The notes: generated from the letters alone by a model not told the origin. Shown: positions 33,377 to 45,545, numbered from the stretch's first letter. The stretch is 64,000 nt of DNA from Euphorbia lathyris (GCF_963576675.1 NC_088918.1:58423501-58487500), one strand, 5' to 3'. Translations and numbers: made by a program.

Positions 33377-35259
33377 AATTACCTCACACTTGCCAAATGC
33401 TTGTCCCTAAGCATGTCTATGTCTAAGTCAATATCCCTCCTTTTCAAATGAGACGCTCTTACTAATTTTTCCAATCCCCCTAGCGTTACGAAGATCACAA
33501 ACCATCGACTCTAGTAGAAAGGGACTTTTGCTATCCCAAACATGCTTGCTTTATGTATGATAAGGAATAAAGTAGTCAACCCTTATTGAAAAACAGTTTG
33601 AAAAACGTACCACTCTCGCCGGATTTCACTCATGTCGCTCAAGTGTTTGGGCAATGATTTTTTTGGGAATCACTCGATTCACAATTCTAGAATGAAATTA
33701 CCATAAGCTTGCCAATATATCAAATCTTCACCACTTAGCATGAACTCAAGGCACTAAATCAAAAGGACTTAAAACAGGGTGTAATGTTGGCTTGGGGTAA
33801 GGTTCGGAAAGGAATCGAGAAGGGTAATTGACGAAAACTGAAATGGCCAAAAATGAAAACCAAAGCACAAATATATATGAATTACTCACAATTCTCAGAC
33901 TTCAGAGAACGGATGAATGAATCAGTGAGGAAGATTTCATTGACTATGAACAAACTGAAGTGAACAGGCAAAAATATGTTCTGTTCTTTTGATTTTTTTT
34001 TTTTTTTTGGTTAGAATAAGAAGGCTACTGCTTTCCAAGCTAATATCCACTTAGACATCTTTGAAGCACAACCACCTATATATATCTAAAGGATCACACA
34101 TTTGAATCCTCATACTTTGACGAACTTGTGGTTGATTCGAGTGTGGAGATTGCTCGAAGCAATAACTAAACACTAAGATAAATAATGCACCAAGATGAAT
34201 GAGAGAATGTACACACTCTGATGGCTAGTATGTCCCTGGCCAAGGGACTTGAATATGGGTATGTCAAGAAGGGGGAAAGGCTCGAATGTGGCTAACTAAG
34301 GGCTGGTACTGTTATTTTCATTAGTCTTGGGCAAAACTAGGGGTTCAAAATTTATTTGGGGTGGCTGAAAGAAAGAAAACCTACTGCCTTTATCATGTTT
34401 AATACTTGGATTCATCAATGTGGTCTCGAAATGCATAACATGGCAAGTTCTAGAATTTCAAACTAGAATTGGACAACACTCAGAAAAATAGAGCAAAGTG
34501 TAATGTTTTTGCTCTGGCAATTCGGCTCAAAAACTTTCCATAAATTGGGGTAAAAGTAGTGGTACAGGTTTCAAAACGTTTTTCAGGTCCGGGTTAAAAG
34601 ACTTCATAAGCTATTAAACAATTTAAACAAGGCATGATGGGTTATCTACTCATCCTCGACCTTTTCAAACCAAAAGTTGTGAATTTTCATAAAACAAGGG
34701 GGGCCTGTACTAAACTAGCTTCGGTTGTCAACAATTCCAAGTGTAGAATAGGGACTACAGAGACACTTAGGAACATGCATTTGGGTGCCCACCTCACACT
34801 TAGTCAAAACTCTACTTATGCACAAAATTTGGTGGGCACCTCACACTTAGTCAAAAACAAAAATCTGCACAAGTTTAGCACATGAAATTCACAAGACTCA
34901 ATAAAGGACAAAAACAAAATGAGACTCCTAATGACTAGCCAACCCTTCCAATAAGACTCAATTGTCCCTCCCCCACTATTAAAATGCATCGTCTCGATGT
35001 AGAAAACAGAATAATGAAAACAGAAGGCAGCAATGAAAATGGAAGGGAGAGAGGATAAGAACTACTGCCCTGTGGAGGAGTGAATCCAACTGACTCAAGG
35101 AGCGAAGGGGTGTGGAGGAGTAAATCCAACCTCCTTGAAATAAGCTGCCTGGTTCTGATAAATTTTCTGGATTGTCTCAGCCATCGTGCCAACAGTGGCT
35201 GTCAAGGAAGCTAGTTGCTCGGCTGGGTCATCAGGATGGGTAGGGGCTGAAGTTTGTCC
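33377..35259 (-). other. Athila 3' untranslated region
   Basis: Long non-coding part between the last ORF and the 3' LTR. A purine-biased GCAAGTGTGAGGT (minus strand) just beside the LTR is the likely polypurine primer. A related CCTCACACTTAGTCAAAA motif occurs twice at about 34790 and 34840, giving a short direct repeat. Apparent ORFs here are not convincing. Confidence 0.7.
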
Positions 35260-37092
35260 CTAATCTGGATGAGGAGGTGCTGGAGTGGCAAACTTCCTGG
35301 GGATCTGTCCTGGGTGAGAGGGTAAGTCTCCTGCAGGGATAAAAGAAACAGAACCTCCTTCCTCGGTCTGGATTAGCTTCATGGCTTTTAACAATTTTAA
35401 ATCAAAAGGGAGCATACGGCAGGCAACATTCAGAGGGCATTCATCCACATCAAGTTCACATAAGTTTACAGCTAAGCACGTGATGATATGCCCTAAGTGA
35501 AACTTAGCTACCTTTTTCATCATTTCGGAAAATTTTAAGGCTAGCCAATATCCTAAATTGACTTTTCTTTCAGTTATCATGCACCATAGGAAAAATAATT
35601 CCTGTTTTGACACGACAGTGGGGTCCTCATTCCTAGCTGAGTAGTTAATAGCCAAAAATCGATGCATAAAACGTAAAGGTTCACTCAAAATTAAGTTGGC
35701 TTTGGACTTGGAGGGGCTAAAAACAGTGTTAGCCAAACCAGTTAGCTCGGAGTAGATTCTTATGGCATTAAACTCAGCAGGATAATCACATAGCATGTCA
35801 GAATATGCATCAGTGGAGCAAAATTTGTCATCAAACAGACCTAAAGCGACATTGAACTCAGCTACAGACAGGTTATGCATTTTATCACACAATTGAAATT
35901 GGATGCATGAAGCTTGTGATTTTTTCATTTTCTTCTTGTCTACAGTGAATGTGCTAAAGAACTCATGCATCAGACAGTTATAAACAGGGTAATTTAACAG
36001 TAAAAACGGCTTCCAGCCAATGTTATCCATTAAATCATGCACATCAGACTTGATATTTAGAGCAACCAAGGTGGGTTCATGCAACCAACGACCCGCAACA
36101 AAAGTTTTAAGTTTCAGAGAATTATACCTCTGTTGATTTGCTGGTAAGTTGAAGGTCATCTCTGTGTCGACGACTACGGGCTTGGATCGTTGTGGTCCTT
36201 TCTCTAAGCGAGCCCGAGTCGTTTTCCTTGGTTGTACTGGAGGTTCGGATTGTCCGGCTTGATCACTGTGAGCTTTGGAGGACTCCGAATCTGCTTGCTC
36301 AAACGAATTGTTGTGTGAGCTGGAATCTGTCTCAATCGAATCAGTTGAGCTTGATTCAGAGAGTTCAAGGGAGATGGTCTTCTTTGGGGGAGGAGCCAGT
36401 CGTCGGGACTTCCGGGTAGGGGCTGGCTTCTTCGACGGTGGTGGCGTCCTCTTCTTCTGTGTTTTTGGTGGTGGAGAGTGGTGGTCGGACTCCTGAGGTG
36501 AGAGTGCCGGACCGGTAGAGACTGGAGGATCGTTACTCGCCATTGGTGCTGGGGAGTTCGACTTTCCAGGGATTGGTGAGTGATGGTCCACCATTGGTGA
36601 GGAAGGTGTCGAACCGGTCAGGAGTGGAGAATGATGGCTCTCCGTTTGTGGCGACTCATTCGGATTCTGCGGAACTGGAGAATGGTGGCTCACCGTTGGT
36701 GATGGAGGTGCTGGACTGATTGGGGATGGAGAACGGTGGCTCACCAGAGCTGGTGAGTTTTGGGAATCTGTTTCCTGCATCCTTTTTAGCATTGCTTCTA
36801 TCTCGGAAGCGGAGGGAGAGTGGAACCGGTATGGTGAAGGCGGTGAGGGTTCCGTTGGAGGCGGCGACTGGTTGTCGGAGGGTTCTTTTGGCTGAGGAGT
36901 TTCGGCTACCATCGGTTCCTTTGGTGAAGAAGTTTCGGCTGCCATCGGAGCCTTACCCTTCCTCTTTCTCGAGTAACTACGAAGGTCTGCCGGCGGTGAC
37001 GGAGACTCGGTGTCTGTGCGGTACTGGCGGAGAGGAGACGGAGGTTGATGGTGGCGGCTCCGTCTGGGGATATCACTGAAGTAGCCATCCAT
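35260..37092 (-). CDS. Athila third ORF (env-position protein), intact 610 codons
   Basis: This ORF lies downstream of integrase, where Athila elements keep an env-like ORF. The first half is very Pro/Ser-rich (SPPPADLRS, repeated HHSP blocks) and basic. The second half reads as an Athila-type globular region with FVAGRWLHEPTLVALNIK, GWKPFLLLNYPVYNCLMHEF and CDKMHNLSVAEFNVALGLF. No obvious signal peptide or fusion motif is seen, and no clear membrane segment, so an envelope role is doubtful. ATG at 37092 is the first in frame. Unlike pol, this frame has no stop codons. Confidence 0.82.
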   Translation of the reverse strand: MDGYFSDIPRRSRHHQPPSPLRQYRTDTESPSPPADLRSYSRKRKGKAPMAAETSSPKEPMVAETPQPKEPSDNQSPPPTEPSPPSPYRFHSPSASEIEAMLKRMQETDSQNSPALVSHRSPSPISPAPPSPTVSHHSPVPQNPNESPQTESHHSPLLTGSTPSSPMVDHHSPIPGKSNSPAPMASNDPPVSTGPALSPQESDHHSPPPKTQKKRTPPPSKKPAPTRKSRRLAPPPKKTISLELSESSSTDSIETDSSSHNNSFEQADSESSKAHSDQAGQSEPPVQPRKTTRARLEKGPQRSKPVVVDTEMTFNLPANQQRYNSLKLKTFVAGRWLHEPTLVALNIKSDVHDLMDNIGWKPFLLLNYPVYNCLMHEFFSTFTVDKKKMKKSQASCIQFQLCDKMHNLSVAEFNVALGLFDDKFCSTDAYSDMLCDYPAEFNAIRIYSELTGLANTVFSPSKSKANLILSEPLRFMHRFLAINYSARNEDPTVVSKQELFFLWCMITERKVNLGYWLALKFSEMMKKVAKFHLGHIITCLAVNLCELDVDECPLNVACRMLPFDLKLLKAMKLIQTEEGGSVSFIPAGDLPSHPGQIPRKFATPAPPHPD

Positions 37093-37511
37093 CGAGTTAG
37101 GGGGAGATGAGCGGTTTAGGGTGTTGGTCCTTTGGTGAAGATGAGGGGTTTAGGTAGAATGGGTTAAAGGGGTTTCAATTTTAACGGGGTAAAAAAAAAA
37201 AAAAGGGAAGAGCAAATGTATCCTTCTTTTTACCTCTCATTTAAATTTTTTTAACCTTTTTAGGGCCCATTATGCCTATCTTGCTCAATTCCTTAGCCCA
37301 ACTCCATGGAAAGCCATTACTTCAACCTGCAAACATCAAAATGAATCCAGAAATCATCCAATGAAGGGATGAAGTTAGTTGAAGATTAAAAACAGTGACA
37401 TAAAAACTGTAATGAAAGAGTGACTGGTCTTGGGCAAGACTAGTCTCAGGGCTGCCTCCCTGCAGCGCTGCTATTTTACGTCTATAGCCAGACGTCACTG
37501 AACGTCAGTAT
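37093..37511 (-). other. Athila spacer between integrase and third ORF
   Basis: Non-coding, with a long A run near 37190-37204. No feature recognised. Confidence 0.6.
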
Positions 37512-40325
37512 TCAGTTTTTGGGAAGTTCAAGGCGAACTTCTTCAGTCCCATGAGCTTGGAATCCTTCGTAAAACGGCTTAAGGCGGTGTCCATTTACTT
37601 TGAAATGATTGTTATTCTTCACACTTTCAATTTCCACTGCACCATGTGGGAACACATGTTTTACTATGAAAGGGCCAATCCATTTAGTGCGTAATTTTCC
37701 TGCAAAAATCTTAAGTCGTGAATGGTACAAAAGGACTTTTTGCCCAACTTGGAACTGCTTTCGTGAGAGTAGGCTGTCGTGGTAATTTTTTGACTTCTGT
37801 TTATAGATCCTTGAACTCTCGTAGGCTTCGGTTCTGAGTTCCTCTAACTCCTGTAGCTGTAATTTCCTTTCTTCCCCTGCTTCATCATAGGCCATGTTGC
37901 ATTTTTTAACTGCCCAAAATGCTCTATGCTCCAATTCCATGGGAAGATGACATGGTTTTCCATAAATCATCCGATAGGGAGACATCCCAATAGGAGTTTT
38001 GTACGCTGTCCTGTATGCCCATAGGGCATCCTCGAGCCTGACGCTCCAATCTTTTCTTGTGACGTTTACCGTTTTCTCCAGTATAGATTTGATTTCACGA
38101 TTCGAGACTTCAGCCTGACCATTGGTCTGTGGGTGATAAGCTGTGGATGTACGGTGGTTAACTCCATATTTTTTAAGCAGGGATACCATTATTCGGTAGC
38201 AGAAATGAGTTCCTCGATCACTGATTAATACCCTGGGCATGCCAAACCTGCTGAATATGTTTCCCTGCAAAAACTTAACAACTGTTTGGGCATCGGCAGT
38301 CTTGGTGGCAATGGCTTCCACCCATTTCGACACATAATCAACTGCCAATAAAATGTACAGGTAACCAAAAGAGCTTGGAAATGGGCCCATGAAGTTAATG
38401 CCCCATACGTCGAAAATTTCACAAGTTAAAATTGACGTAAGTGGCATTTGACTCCGCTGGCTTAAATTTCCAGTTCACTAACAGTTGGCACAAGATTTGC
38501 AAAACAAATATGAATCACGAAAAATATTGGGCCAAAACAAACCACATTCGAGTACTTTTCGTGTTGTTCGCTTGGGTCCAAAATGGCCTCCGCAGGCACT
38601 TGAGTGGCTGAACTCGAGTATGGACTCGACTTCGGTTTCTGGAACGCATCGCCGAATCATTTGATCAGAACAGTGTTTCCACAAATAGGGCTCATCCCAG
38701 ACGTAATATTTGGCTTCCTTCCTCAATTTATCTTTTTCGTTCCTGGTGAAGTCTTCCGGCATTACCCCTATAACCATATAATTAACCAAGTCAGCATACC
38801 AAGGCTCGATTGTATTGATGCTAAACAAGTGTTCATCGGGAAACTCGTCTTTGAGCTCTCCATTGTCACTGTCCGATGAGAGGAGCCGGCTAAGATGATC
38901 TGCCACTAAGTTTTCAGACCCTTTTTTGTCACGTATTTCAAGGTCGAATTCCTGTAGCAGAAGTATCCACCGAATTAAGCGAGGTTTCGCGTCTTTCTTC
39001 TTTATTAGGTACCGCAACGCTGCATGGTCAGAAAACACAATGACTTTAGTACCAAGTAAATAGGAACGGAATTTTTCTAAGGCAAAGACAATAGCTAAAA
39101 GTTCTCTTTCGGTGGTCGAATAGTTGCTTTGTGCATTGTCAAGCGTTCTCGATGCATAATATATAACGTGAGGTAGCTTATCCATCCGCTATCCCAGAAC
39201 AGCGCCGATTGCGTAGTTGCTAGCGTCACACATAATCTCGAAGGGGTAATTCCAATTTGGTGGTTGGATGATAGGTGCTGATACTAGCTTTTCTTTCAAT
39301 TCATCAAATGCATCCTTACAAGTCTGATCGAACTCAAATACGACCTCTTTCTGCAGCAATTTACACATGGGCTGTGTTATCTTGGAGAAGTCTTTAATGA
39401 AACGCCGGTAAAAACCTGCATGGCCAAGAAAAGAACGAACTTCCCGGACACTTTCGGGGTAAGGTAAAGACTGAATTACATTTATCTTTGCTCTATCTAC
39501 CTCAATTCCCCTAGCTGAAACCACATGTCCTAGAAGTATACTCTGATTTACCATAAAATGACATTTTTCATAATTTAGGACCAGATTAAACTTTAAGCAT
39601 CGTTTCAGTATTTTACCAAGGTTGATTAAGCATTCATCAAAGGAGTCACCGTAAACAGTGAAATCATCCATGAATACTTCGATAATTTGCTCGACATAAT
39701 CAGAAAAAATACTTACCATACACCGTTGAAATGTCACCGGTTCGTTGCATAATCCAAATGGCATTCGTCGGTAGGCAAATGTACCGAAGGGACATGTGAA
39801 CGTCGTCTTTTCCTGATCTTCGGGTGCCACCGGGATTTGGTAAAAACCTGAATAACCATCCATGTTGCAATAAAATTTCTTCCCGGCCAATCTTTCCAAC
39901 ATCTGATCAATAAAGGGAAGTGGGAAATGGTCTTTCCTCGTAGAGGCATTTAGCTTCCTGTAGTCTATACAGACGCGCCATCCATTTTGCACACGAGTTG
40001 GAACCATCTCACCCTTCTCATTTTGAACTACCGTAATCCCGGTTTTCTTTGGTACCACATGGACCGGGCTTACCCATTTGCTGTCTGAAATTGCAAATAT
40101 TATGTTGGCGTCTAACATCTTTTGGACTTCTTTCTTCACTACTTCCATCATGGGCGGATTCAGTCATCGTTGAGCCTCACGTTTTGGTGTCGCTCCTTCT
40201 TCAAGGTGAATTTTATGCATGCACGTCGATGGGCTCAGACCTTCCATATCAGCTATTGTCCATCCTGTGGCCTTTTTATTCTGCCGTAACACTTCGATTA
40301 ATTGTCCCTCTTCCTCCGGTTTGAG
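37512..40325 (-). pseudogene. Athila pol: reverse transcriptase, RNase H and integrase, stop-broken
   Basis: A single frame runs on the minus strand. RT has KLNASTRKDHFPLPFIDQ, YSGFYQIPVAPEDQ and the catalytic FMDD. RNase H has [27 protein letters not shown] and [11 protein letters not shown]. Integrase has a zinc-binding stretch (CKSCANC), then [19 protein letters not shown] and [11 protein letters not shown]. Nonsense codons break it at 40164-40166 (TGA), 39189-39191 (TAG) and 38475-38480 (TAG TGA). The first catalytic Asp of integrase is Asn (GINFMGP, where GIDFMGP is usual). A frameshift or small deletion separates it from gag-pro near 40325. The rest is well preserved. Confidence 0.93.
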
Positions 40326-40404
40326 CATGTTCGAAATTATTGGGCAGTTCTTTTAACTCCAATTGAGGTGCCTGCACAATGGATGGTAAATGGGGCTGAT
40401 TAGC

Positions 40405-42792
40405 TTAAATTTTTGGAACATGTAGAACATTCCCTACCTGCTGGTCGGATTTTTTTAAGGCTTCGACAATTTCTTTTATGCTTTCCTCCATGTATTCGCT
40501 GTCCGCGGTCAGGCTCTCGCTTAGCGCCACCTGCAACTTATCTTTTCCACTCATATTAAACATATTTTGGGACACAGGTTCAATTATGTCAATTCCACAC
40601 ACAGATGATACATCAATCGGGTATTTCATGGCATCATACACATTGAATTGGACAACCTTACCGTCAAATTCCATGGTCAGTATGCCCTTATGGACGTCAA
40701 TTTTAGTTCTCGCCGTGGTTAGGAAGGGTCTTCCAAGCAATATCTCGGAAGATTCCAAGGTATTGTCATCATTTTGCATATCTAACACATAAAAATCGGC
40801 TGGGAAAACTAAATCATTGACCTGAACTAAAACGTCTTCTAAAACTCCCTTTGGGTAAACCAAGGCTCTGTTTGCTAGTTGTATTACTACGCCTGTTTCT
40901 GTTAGTGGACCAGCATTCAAAGCAGAGTAAATAGACATAGGCATAACATTAATTGATGCACCTAAATCGCACATTGCTCTCTTGATACTAGTGTTACCAA
41001 TTAAACACGAAATAGCAAACATACCCTTATCTTTGCATTTTTGGGGAATTTTCCTTTGTAATACAGCGGAAACATTTTCTCCTACAACTACCTTCTCATT
41101 TCCGGCTAGCTTAGTCTTATTCACACATAATTCTTTCAGAAACTTTGCATATCGAGGTATTTGCTTAATTGCATCAAGTAAAGGGATGTTTACCTCTACC
41201 TTTCGAAAGGTTTCGAAGATGTCCCTTTCTTCCTTTTCCCTCTTTGATTTGGCTAGTCGGCTAGGAAACGGTGGTCTGATCACCAAAGGTGGGTCCTGGT
41301 CCTCAACTTCTTTTCTTGGAAGTTTGTCATTTGTTGAGCTATCAGTCTCTCTTCCAGTTATTTTGTTTTCCTTCGTAGTGGCCTGCTCCCGGTCGCAGGG
41401 TGGTTTAGTCTTGGGCAAGACCAAGTCCCTTCCACTGCGCAATGTGACTGCACTTGCGTTCTGTCTGGGGTTTGTTTCAGTTTGTGAAGGCATCTTTCCC
41501 TGTGTCTGAATTGCACTCAACGAGGTTGCGATCTGTCCCATCTGTTTTTCTAAGTTCTGTATGCTTCCTTGAAGACTGGCGTTCACTTTGCATTGTTCTT
41601 CCTGAAACTTAACTAAGTTAGCAATGACAGAATTATCAGTAGAACTAGATGCCATACCTGGTTTTGGGTCGGATTGGGGAGGTCTGTATTGCTGAGTCCT
41701 ATGGTACTGTTGTGGAGGATTTGGTTGCTGAACATTGTTTTGCTGTTTATAACTCAGGTTCGGATGATCACGCAATCCGGGGTTGTATGTGTTCGAGTAT
41801 GGATCATACCTCCGCTGGGGTTGTCCTTGATACTCGAGAGCATTAAGATGTTCTGGAGTGTCCTCCTGCAATGTAGGGCATTCGTCCGTAGCATGTCCGG
41901 TCATCGTGCATATCCCGCATGCCTTTACCTGCACTGCTTTCCCTAAAACCAAATTCTGTACAAGAGAGGTCAGAGAATTAAGCTTTTCTTCAATTGATGA
42001 AGTATTTACCTCATATGCTTTCCTTGAACTCTCTTGTTGTCTCCCGAATTGTTGCGATGTCGCTGCCATGCTCCGGATTAGCTCTTTAGCTGCTGCTGGA
42101 GTTTTATCTATGAGGTTTCCCCCACTAGCGGCATCTACCATTCTTCTTTCCATGCTCAACATTCCCTCATAAAAGTATTGAACGAGGGAGTGTTCAGTTA
42201 TACCGTGTTGTGGACAGCTTGCACAAAGTCTTTTAAACCTCTCCCAATAATCATGGAGCGTCTCTATGTCCTTCTGTTTGATGCCGCTGATTTCTCTACG
42301 GATCATTGCCGCTCTAGAGGCTGTGAAATATTTTTCCAGAAATGCTTGGGTCATCTCTACCCATGTTGTGATAGATCCTGAAGGTAGATTTAGGAACCAG
42401 TCCTTGGCCGCATCCTGCAAAGAAAAAGGGAAGGCTCTCAATTTAACTTGTTCTTCAGTAATTCCTTGTGGGCTCATACCTGAACAAACAGCATGGAATT
42501 CTTTCAGATGGTTGTGTGGATTTTCACTCTCCATCCGATGGAACTTCGATAAATAATGAATCAGTCCCGATTTGAGCTCGAAGGCTGCGTCCAGATTTGG
42601 ATATGTCATGCACAGAGGCTGTTGGTCAGCTTGAGGGGCGTGTAATTGCCTGAGGGTTGCCATGGTTTCTGTTTCAGCTGCAATTATCTCTACTTCCTCG
42701 TCTGAGATTTCCTCTTCTGCGCTGGAGCTAGGGATTCCAAATGCTTGTGATTTTTGTAGCCTTATCTCTTTGCGAATTCTTCTTGTCAACAA
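40405..42792 (-). CDS. Athila gag-protease polyprotein, 795 codons
   Basis: The ORF has a retrotransposon gag domain in its first third (DAAKDWFLNLP, ITTWVEMTQAFLEKYF and a YWERFKRLCASCP segment), a CX2CX4HX4C zinc knuckle (CGICTMTGHATDEC) near residue 290, and a low-complexity Gln/Pro section. An aspartic protease follows, with active site DLGASINVMP in the last third and the ILLGRPFL flap-end motif. It ends at TAA (40405-40407), and pol continues in another frame. ATG at 42792 lies about 80 bp after the primer site, which suits it as start. This ORF looks complete. Confidence 0.92.
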   Translation of the reverse strand: MLTRRIRKEIRLQKSQAFGIPSSSAEEEISDEEVEIIAAETETMATLRQLHAPQADQQPLCMTYPNLDAAFELKSGLIHYLSKFHRMESENPHNHLKEFHAVCSGMSPQGITEEQVKLRAFPFSLQDAAKDWFLNLPSGSITTWVEMTQAFLEKYFTASRAAMIRREISGIKQKDIETLHDYWERFKRLCASCPQHGITEHSLVQYFYEGMLSMERRMVDAASGGNLIDKTPAAAKELIRSMAATSQQFGRQQESSRKAYEVNTSSIEEKLNSLTSLVQNLVLGKAVQVKACGICTMTGHATDECPTLQEDTPEHLNALEYQGQPQRRYDPYSNTYNPGLRDHPNLSYKQQNNVQQPNPPQQYHRTQQYRPPQSDPKPGMASSSTDNSVIANLVKFQEEQCKVNASLQGSIQNLEKQMGQIATSLSAIQTQGKMPSQTETNPRQNASAVTLRSGRDLVLPKTKPPCDREQATTKENKITGRETDSSTNDKLPRKEVEDQDPPLVIRPPFPSRLAKSKREKEERDIFETFRKVEVNIPLLDAIKQIPRYAKFLKELCVNKTKLAGNEKVVVGENVSAVLQRKIPQKCKDKGMFAISCLIGNTSIKRAMCDLGASINVMPMSIYSALNAGPLTETGVVIQLANRALVYPKGVLEDVLVQVNDLVFPADFYVLDMQNDDNTLESSEILLGRPFLTTARTKIDVHKGILTMEFDGKVVQFNVYDAMKYPIDVSSVCGIDIIEPVSQNMFNMSGKDKLQVALSESLTADSEYMEESIKEIVEALKKSDQQVGNVLHVPKI

Positions 42793-42869
42793 CTCTATTT
42801 CTGATTCGAAAAGGAGTTCTTTAGACGGTTCAGACCTGATATATACGAAACAAAATCAAGTTAGATTAA

Positions 42870-42887
42870 TCCCCAGCAACGGCGCCG
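42870..42887 (-). promoter_or_regulatory. Primer binding site of the Athila element
   Basis: On the minus strand, a few bases after the 5' LTR, CGGCGCCGTTGCTGGGGA resembles the complement of the plant tRNA-Asp 3' end, the primer of Athila elements, with differences at the first base and one inner base. Confidence 0.88.
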
Positions 42888-42892
42888 AAATT

Positions 42893-44188
42893 TGATGGGT
42901 GTCGAATCCACCAAATAAACAATTATTTACTGATTGACTACTGATTCGTAGATATGGTAAATAGAGATCATACCCTAAGGATTAATACTGATCGTTTCGT
43001 ATAGTAATTAAATCTAAATGAATGTAAATGGGGGGTGAATGATTGATTGATTGATTATCTTTAGATTAACTTTGTAAAGTTGAAATTGCAATTAAGAAAA
43101 GGGGTGTACACTTATCAGGTTAAAAACCGATTAAGGGATAACCGCAGACTTGGTAATTATTTCCTTTTGATCACTGAAAGTGCGAAAATATCATAATTAA
43201 CATAACCCGGGTTGGTTATAGTCGTTCCTTATTCATTCCCGACCTAATCCTTCCTTAATTGTAAAGCAAATCCTAGAGCGCCTAAAGATAAGCTCCTATT
43301 TGACAGACAGTTCTAGTTTAGCGCTTAAAATTCAATCTGTCAAAAGCATTAGGAATTAGAAGGACCCAACCTAAGTTAACCGGATTCTTAGCGATTCCGA
43401 TTCAAACCAAATTACATATTCATACGCTTGATATGAGTTAGGATTTCAGATGATTACGAATCCTAAGCCCTAACATTGTTTCAACGAATGAGGAGACCGA
43501 AGCCCGGCTGAACTAAAGTCTAAACTTCCGTTGAAGGTCTGATTTTATAGATCGATGAACATGTAAACGGGTAATAAAATTAGATTACTGAACTTAAGAG
43601 TGACAATCTCACAATTGGAAATAATACTAGCCTTTGATTAATCCCTTAATCGATAAAGGAAATTAGCTACTCATAGCCATGAATTGACTATGATAGCTTA
43701 CAAGGGTAGAAATTATCAATGTATAATGAGAATAAGAAAATGTGCCAAAAAGCTTACAAGAACCCTAACAATGAAAAACGAAGCTATTCAAAAATCAAAA
43801 GTATCCTCCCAAAAGTAATGGTGGGTTTCTTTTATAGTGTTGATTCAAGAATCTTCAATCTCCTGAGTTCCCTCCTTGATTTCAGGGATTTCCTTTGTTC
43901 AAAACATGTTGTTGAAACTGTGGAGATAAGTTAGTTTCTGATTCTGCTGACTTGGCGATCTGAATAAGTCGACCCTCTTAGTCTTGGGCAAGACTAAGCC
44001 TGTTACGTCCGTAAAGCTGAACTTGAGTGAAAAAGGTCCAAAACAGCCTTCCAAGCCTTGTTTTCTCCAATTTGATCCCTGAAATCACTTATGCAACAAA
44101 ACAAGTAAAAAGGTCCTAAAACGACACAATTAAGAGCGTAATATTCACAAAATGAACATAATAAACTTGTCGTTTTGGACACTTATCA
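42893..44188 (-). mobile_element. Athila 5' LTR (right), complete, 1296 bp
   Basis: On the plus strand it reads TGATGGGTGTC to CACTTATCA. It is followed by LINE ORF1 sequence AGGGCGATTC. The expected 5-bp duplication (AGGGC) is not found at the left side, because that side was rearranged. The LTR is related to the solo LTR at 1148-2489. Confidence 0.95.
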
Positions 44189-45489
44189 AGGGCGATTCGG
44201 AAGTAGTTTTTTCTGATTCAGATGAAGAGGACAGTGATCAAGATGATCCGCTTTGTCCTGTGATCCGGCTTTCCTCAGCCGAAAAGTGGGATCTTAGGGC
44301 TAAGTGGAAGCTTTCTTTAATTGTTACGGTTCTTGGGAAAAGAATTAGTTTTCATTATTTCGCTCAAAGGATCCAGGCACAGTGGGCAAAGAAAGGGAAA
44401 GTTAGTATTACTGACCTGGAGAATGATTACTATGTAATTAAATTTACAAGGGCTGAGGATTTTAATGCTGTGATTAATGGGGGGCCCGTACATTATTTCT
44501 AACCAAGTTCTGGCCTTAACGCCATGGGTCCCAAATTTTAATCCTCATGATTGTTCAGTGAACAAAATTCTGACATGGGTTAGATTCCCAGGCTTCCTAT
44601 AGAGTATTACAATGAAATTTTTCTTAATAAAATAGGTGGGTTGGTTGGCAAAGTCTACCATGTGGATAAAACTACCATAGGGGCTATTAGAGGCAAGTTT
44701 GCAAGAGTTTGTATTGACATTGACCTTGCTAAACCCCTCTTGTCAAAATTTTGTGTTCACAATAAAGTTTACTTTATTGAGTATGAGGGTCTTCATAATA
44801 TTTGCTTTGAATGTGGTATGTATGGCCATACTTATGAGGGGTGCCCGAAAAGGGATAAGGAGTTGAAAGAGGTTAGTGAGGTGGTTGAAGGTAGAGTTGA
44901 AGGTGTCCAAAAAGATGAGGGGAATTTTGGCCACTGGATGGTTGCTAAGAGGTCGGCTAGACATAGGACTCGTCCAGCAGTTGTTCAGAATATTCCTCCA
45001 GATATCAATATCCATAGTTCTCCAAGCCATTCAAAATCTGTTTCTGCTGTTATAGAGAAGACTAGCCCTTTAATTGATAAAGGGCATGGAGTTGCTTCGG
45101 GATTCACCGCAGGATCTAGATTTGGGGCACTGAATTGTATAGAAGTTCAAGACTCTAACCAGCCAGACAAGCAATTGGAGCAAAGTATGCCAGACTTAGT
45201 TTCTGCCAAGCCATCTGATAAAGTGGTAGAGACTGTTAACCCCCTCTTTGTTTCCAAAGGTGATGGCCAGAATGGATCAAAAGCTCAGGTTTCACATGTA
45301 AGAGACAAGTATAAAGAGGTTAGTATCCCTATATCCAGTATTGAGCCTAATGTTGGGAAGTTTAGGGGTGTTAATAAAACTAGTATGAAAAAGCCTAAAG
45401 GCAAGCAGAAAAGTATTCAGAATTCAAGGAATTCTATGAATCTATTAGATAAAAGGGGGCCTACTGGTACCTCAGGAAGGCTCTTATGA
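44189..45489 (+). pseudogene. LINE ORF1 (DUF4283 and zinc knuckle), copy 2, joined to ORF2
   Basis: This is the same sequence as 30868-32148, but it continues past GGTA to the natural ORF1 end at 45489. It carries the same two frameshifts (near 44500 and 44598), so they predate the duplication. Zinc knuckle CFECGMYGHTYEGC lies at about 44801-44842. By eye only about seven substitutions separate the two copies. ORF2 starts 57 bp later. Confidence 0.9.
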
Positions 45490-45545
45490 GCCCCTAATAA
45501 ATACCTAGTTTAGGGATCTTGGTCGGATTTGTAGTCTTCCTTTCT

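Noticed and set aside
38604..42895. Several plus-strand ORFs opposite the Athila pol and gag
   Set aside because: Shadows of the minus-strand polyproteins, with no independent signals.
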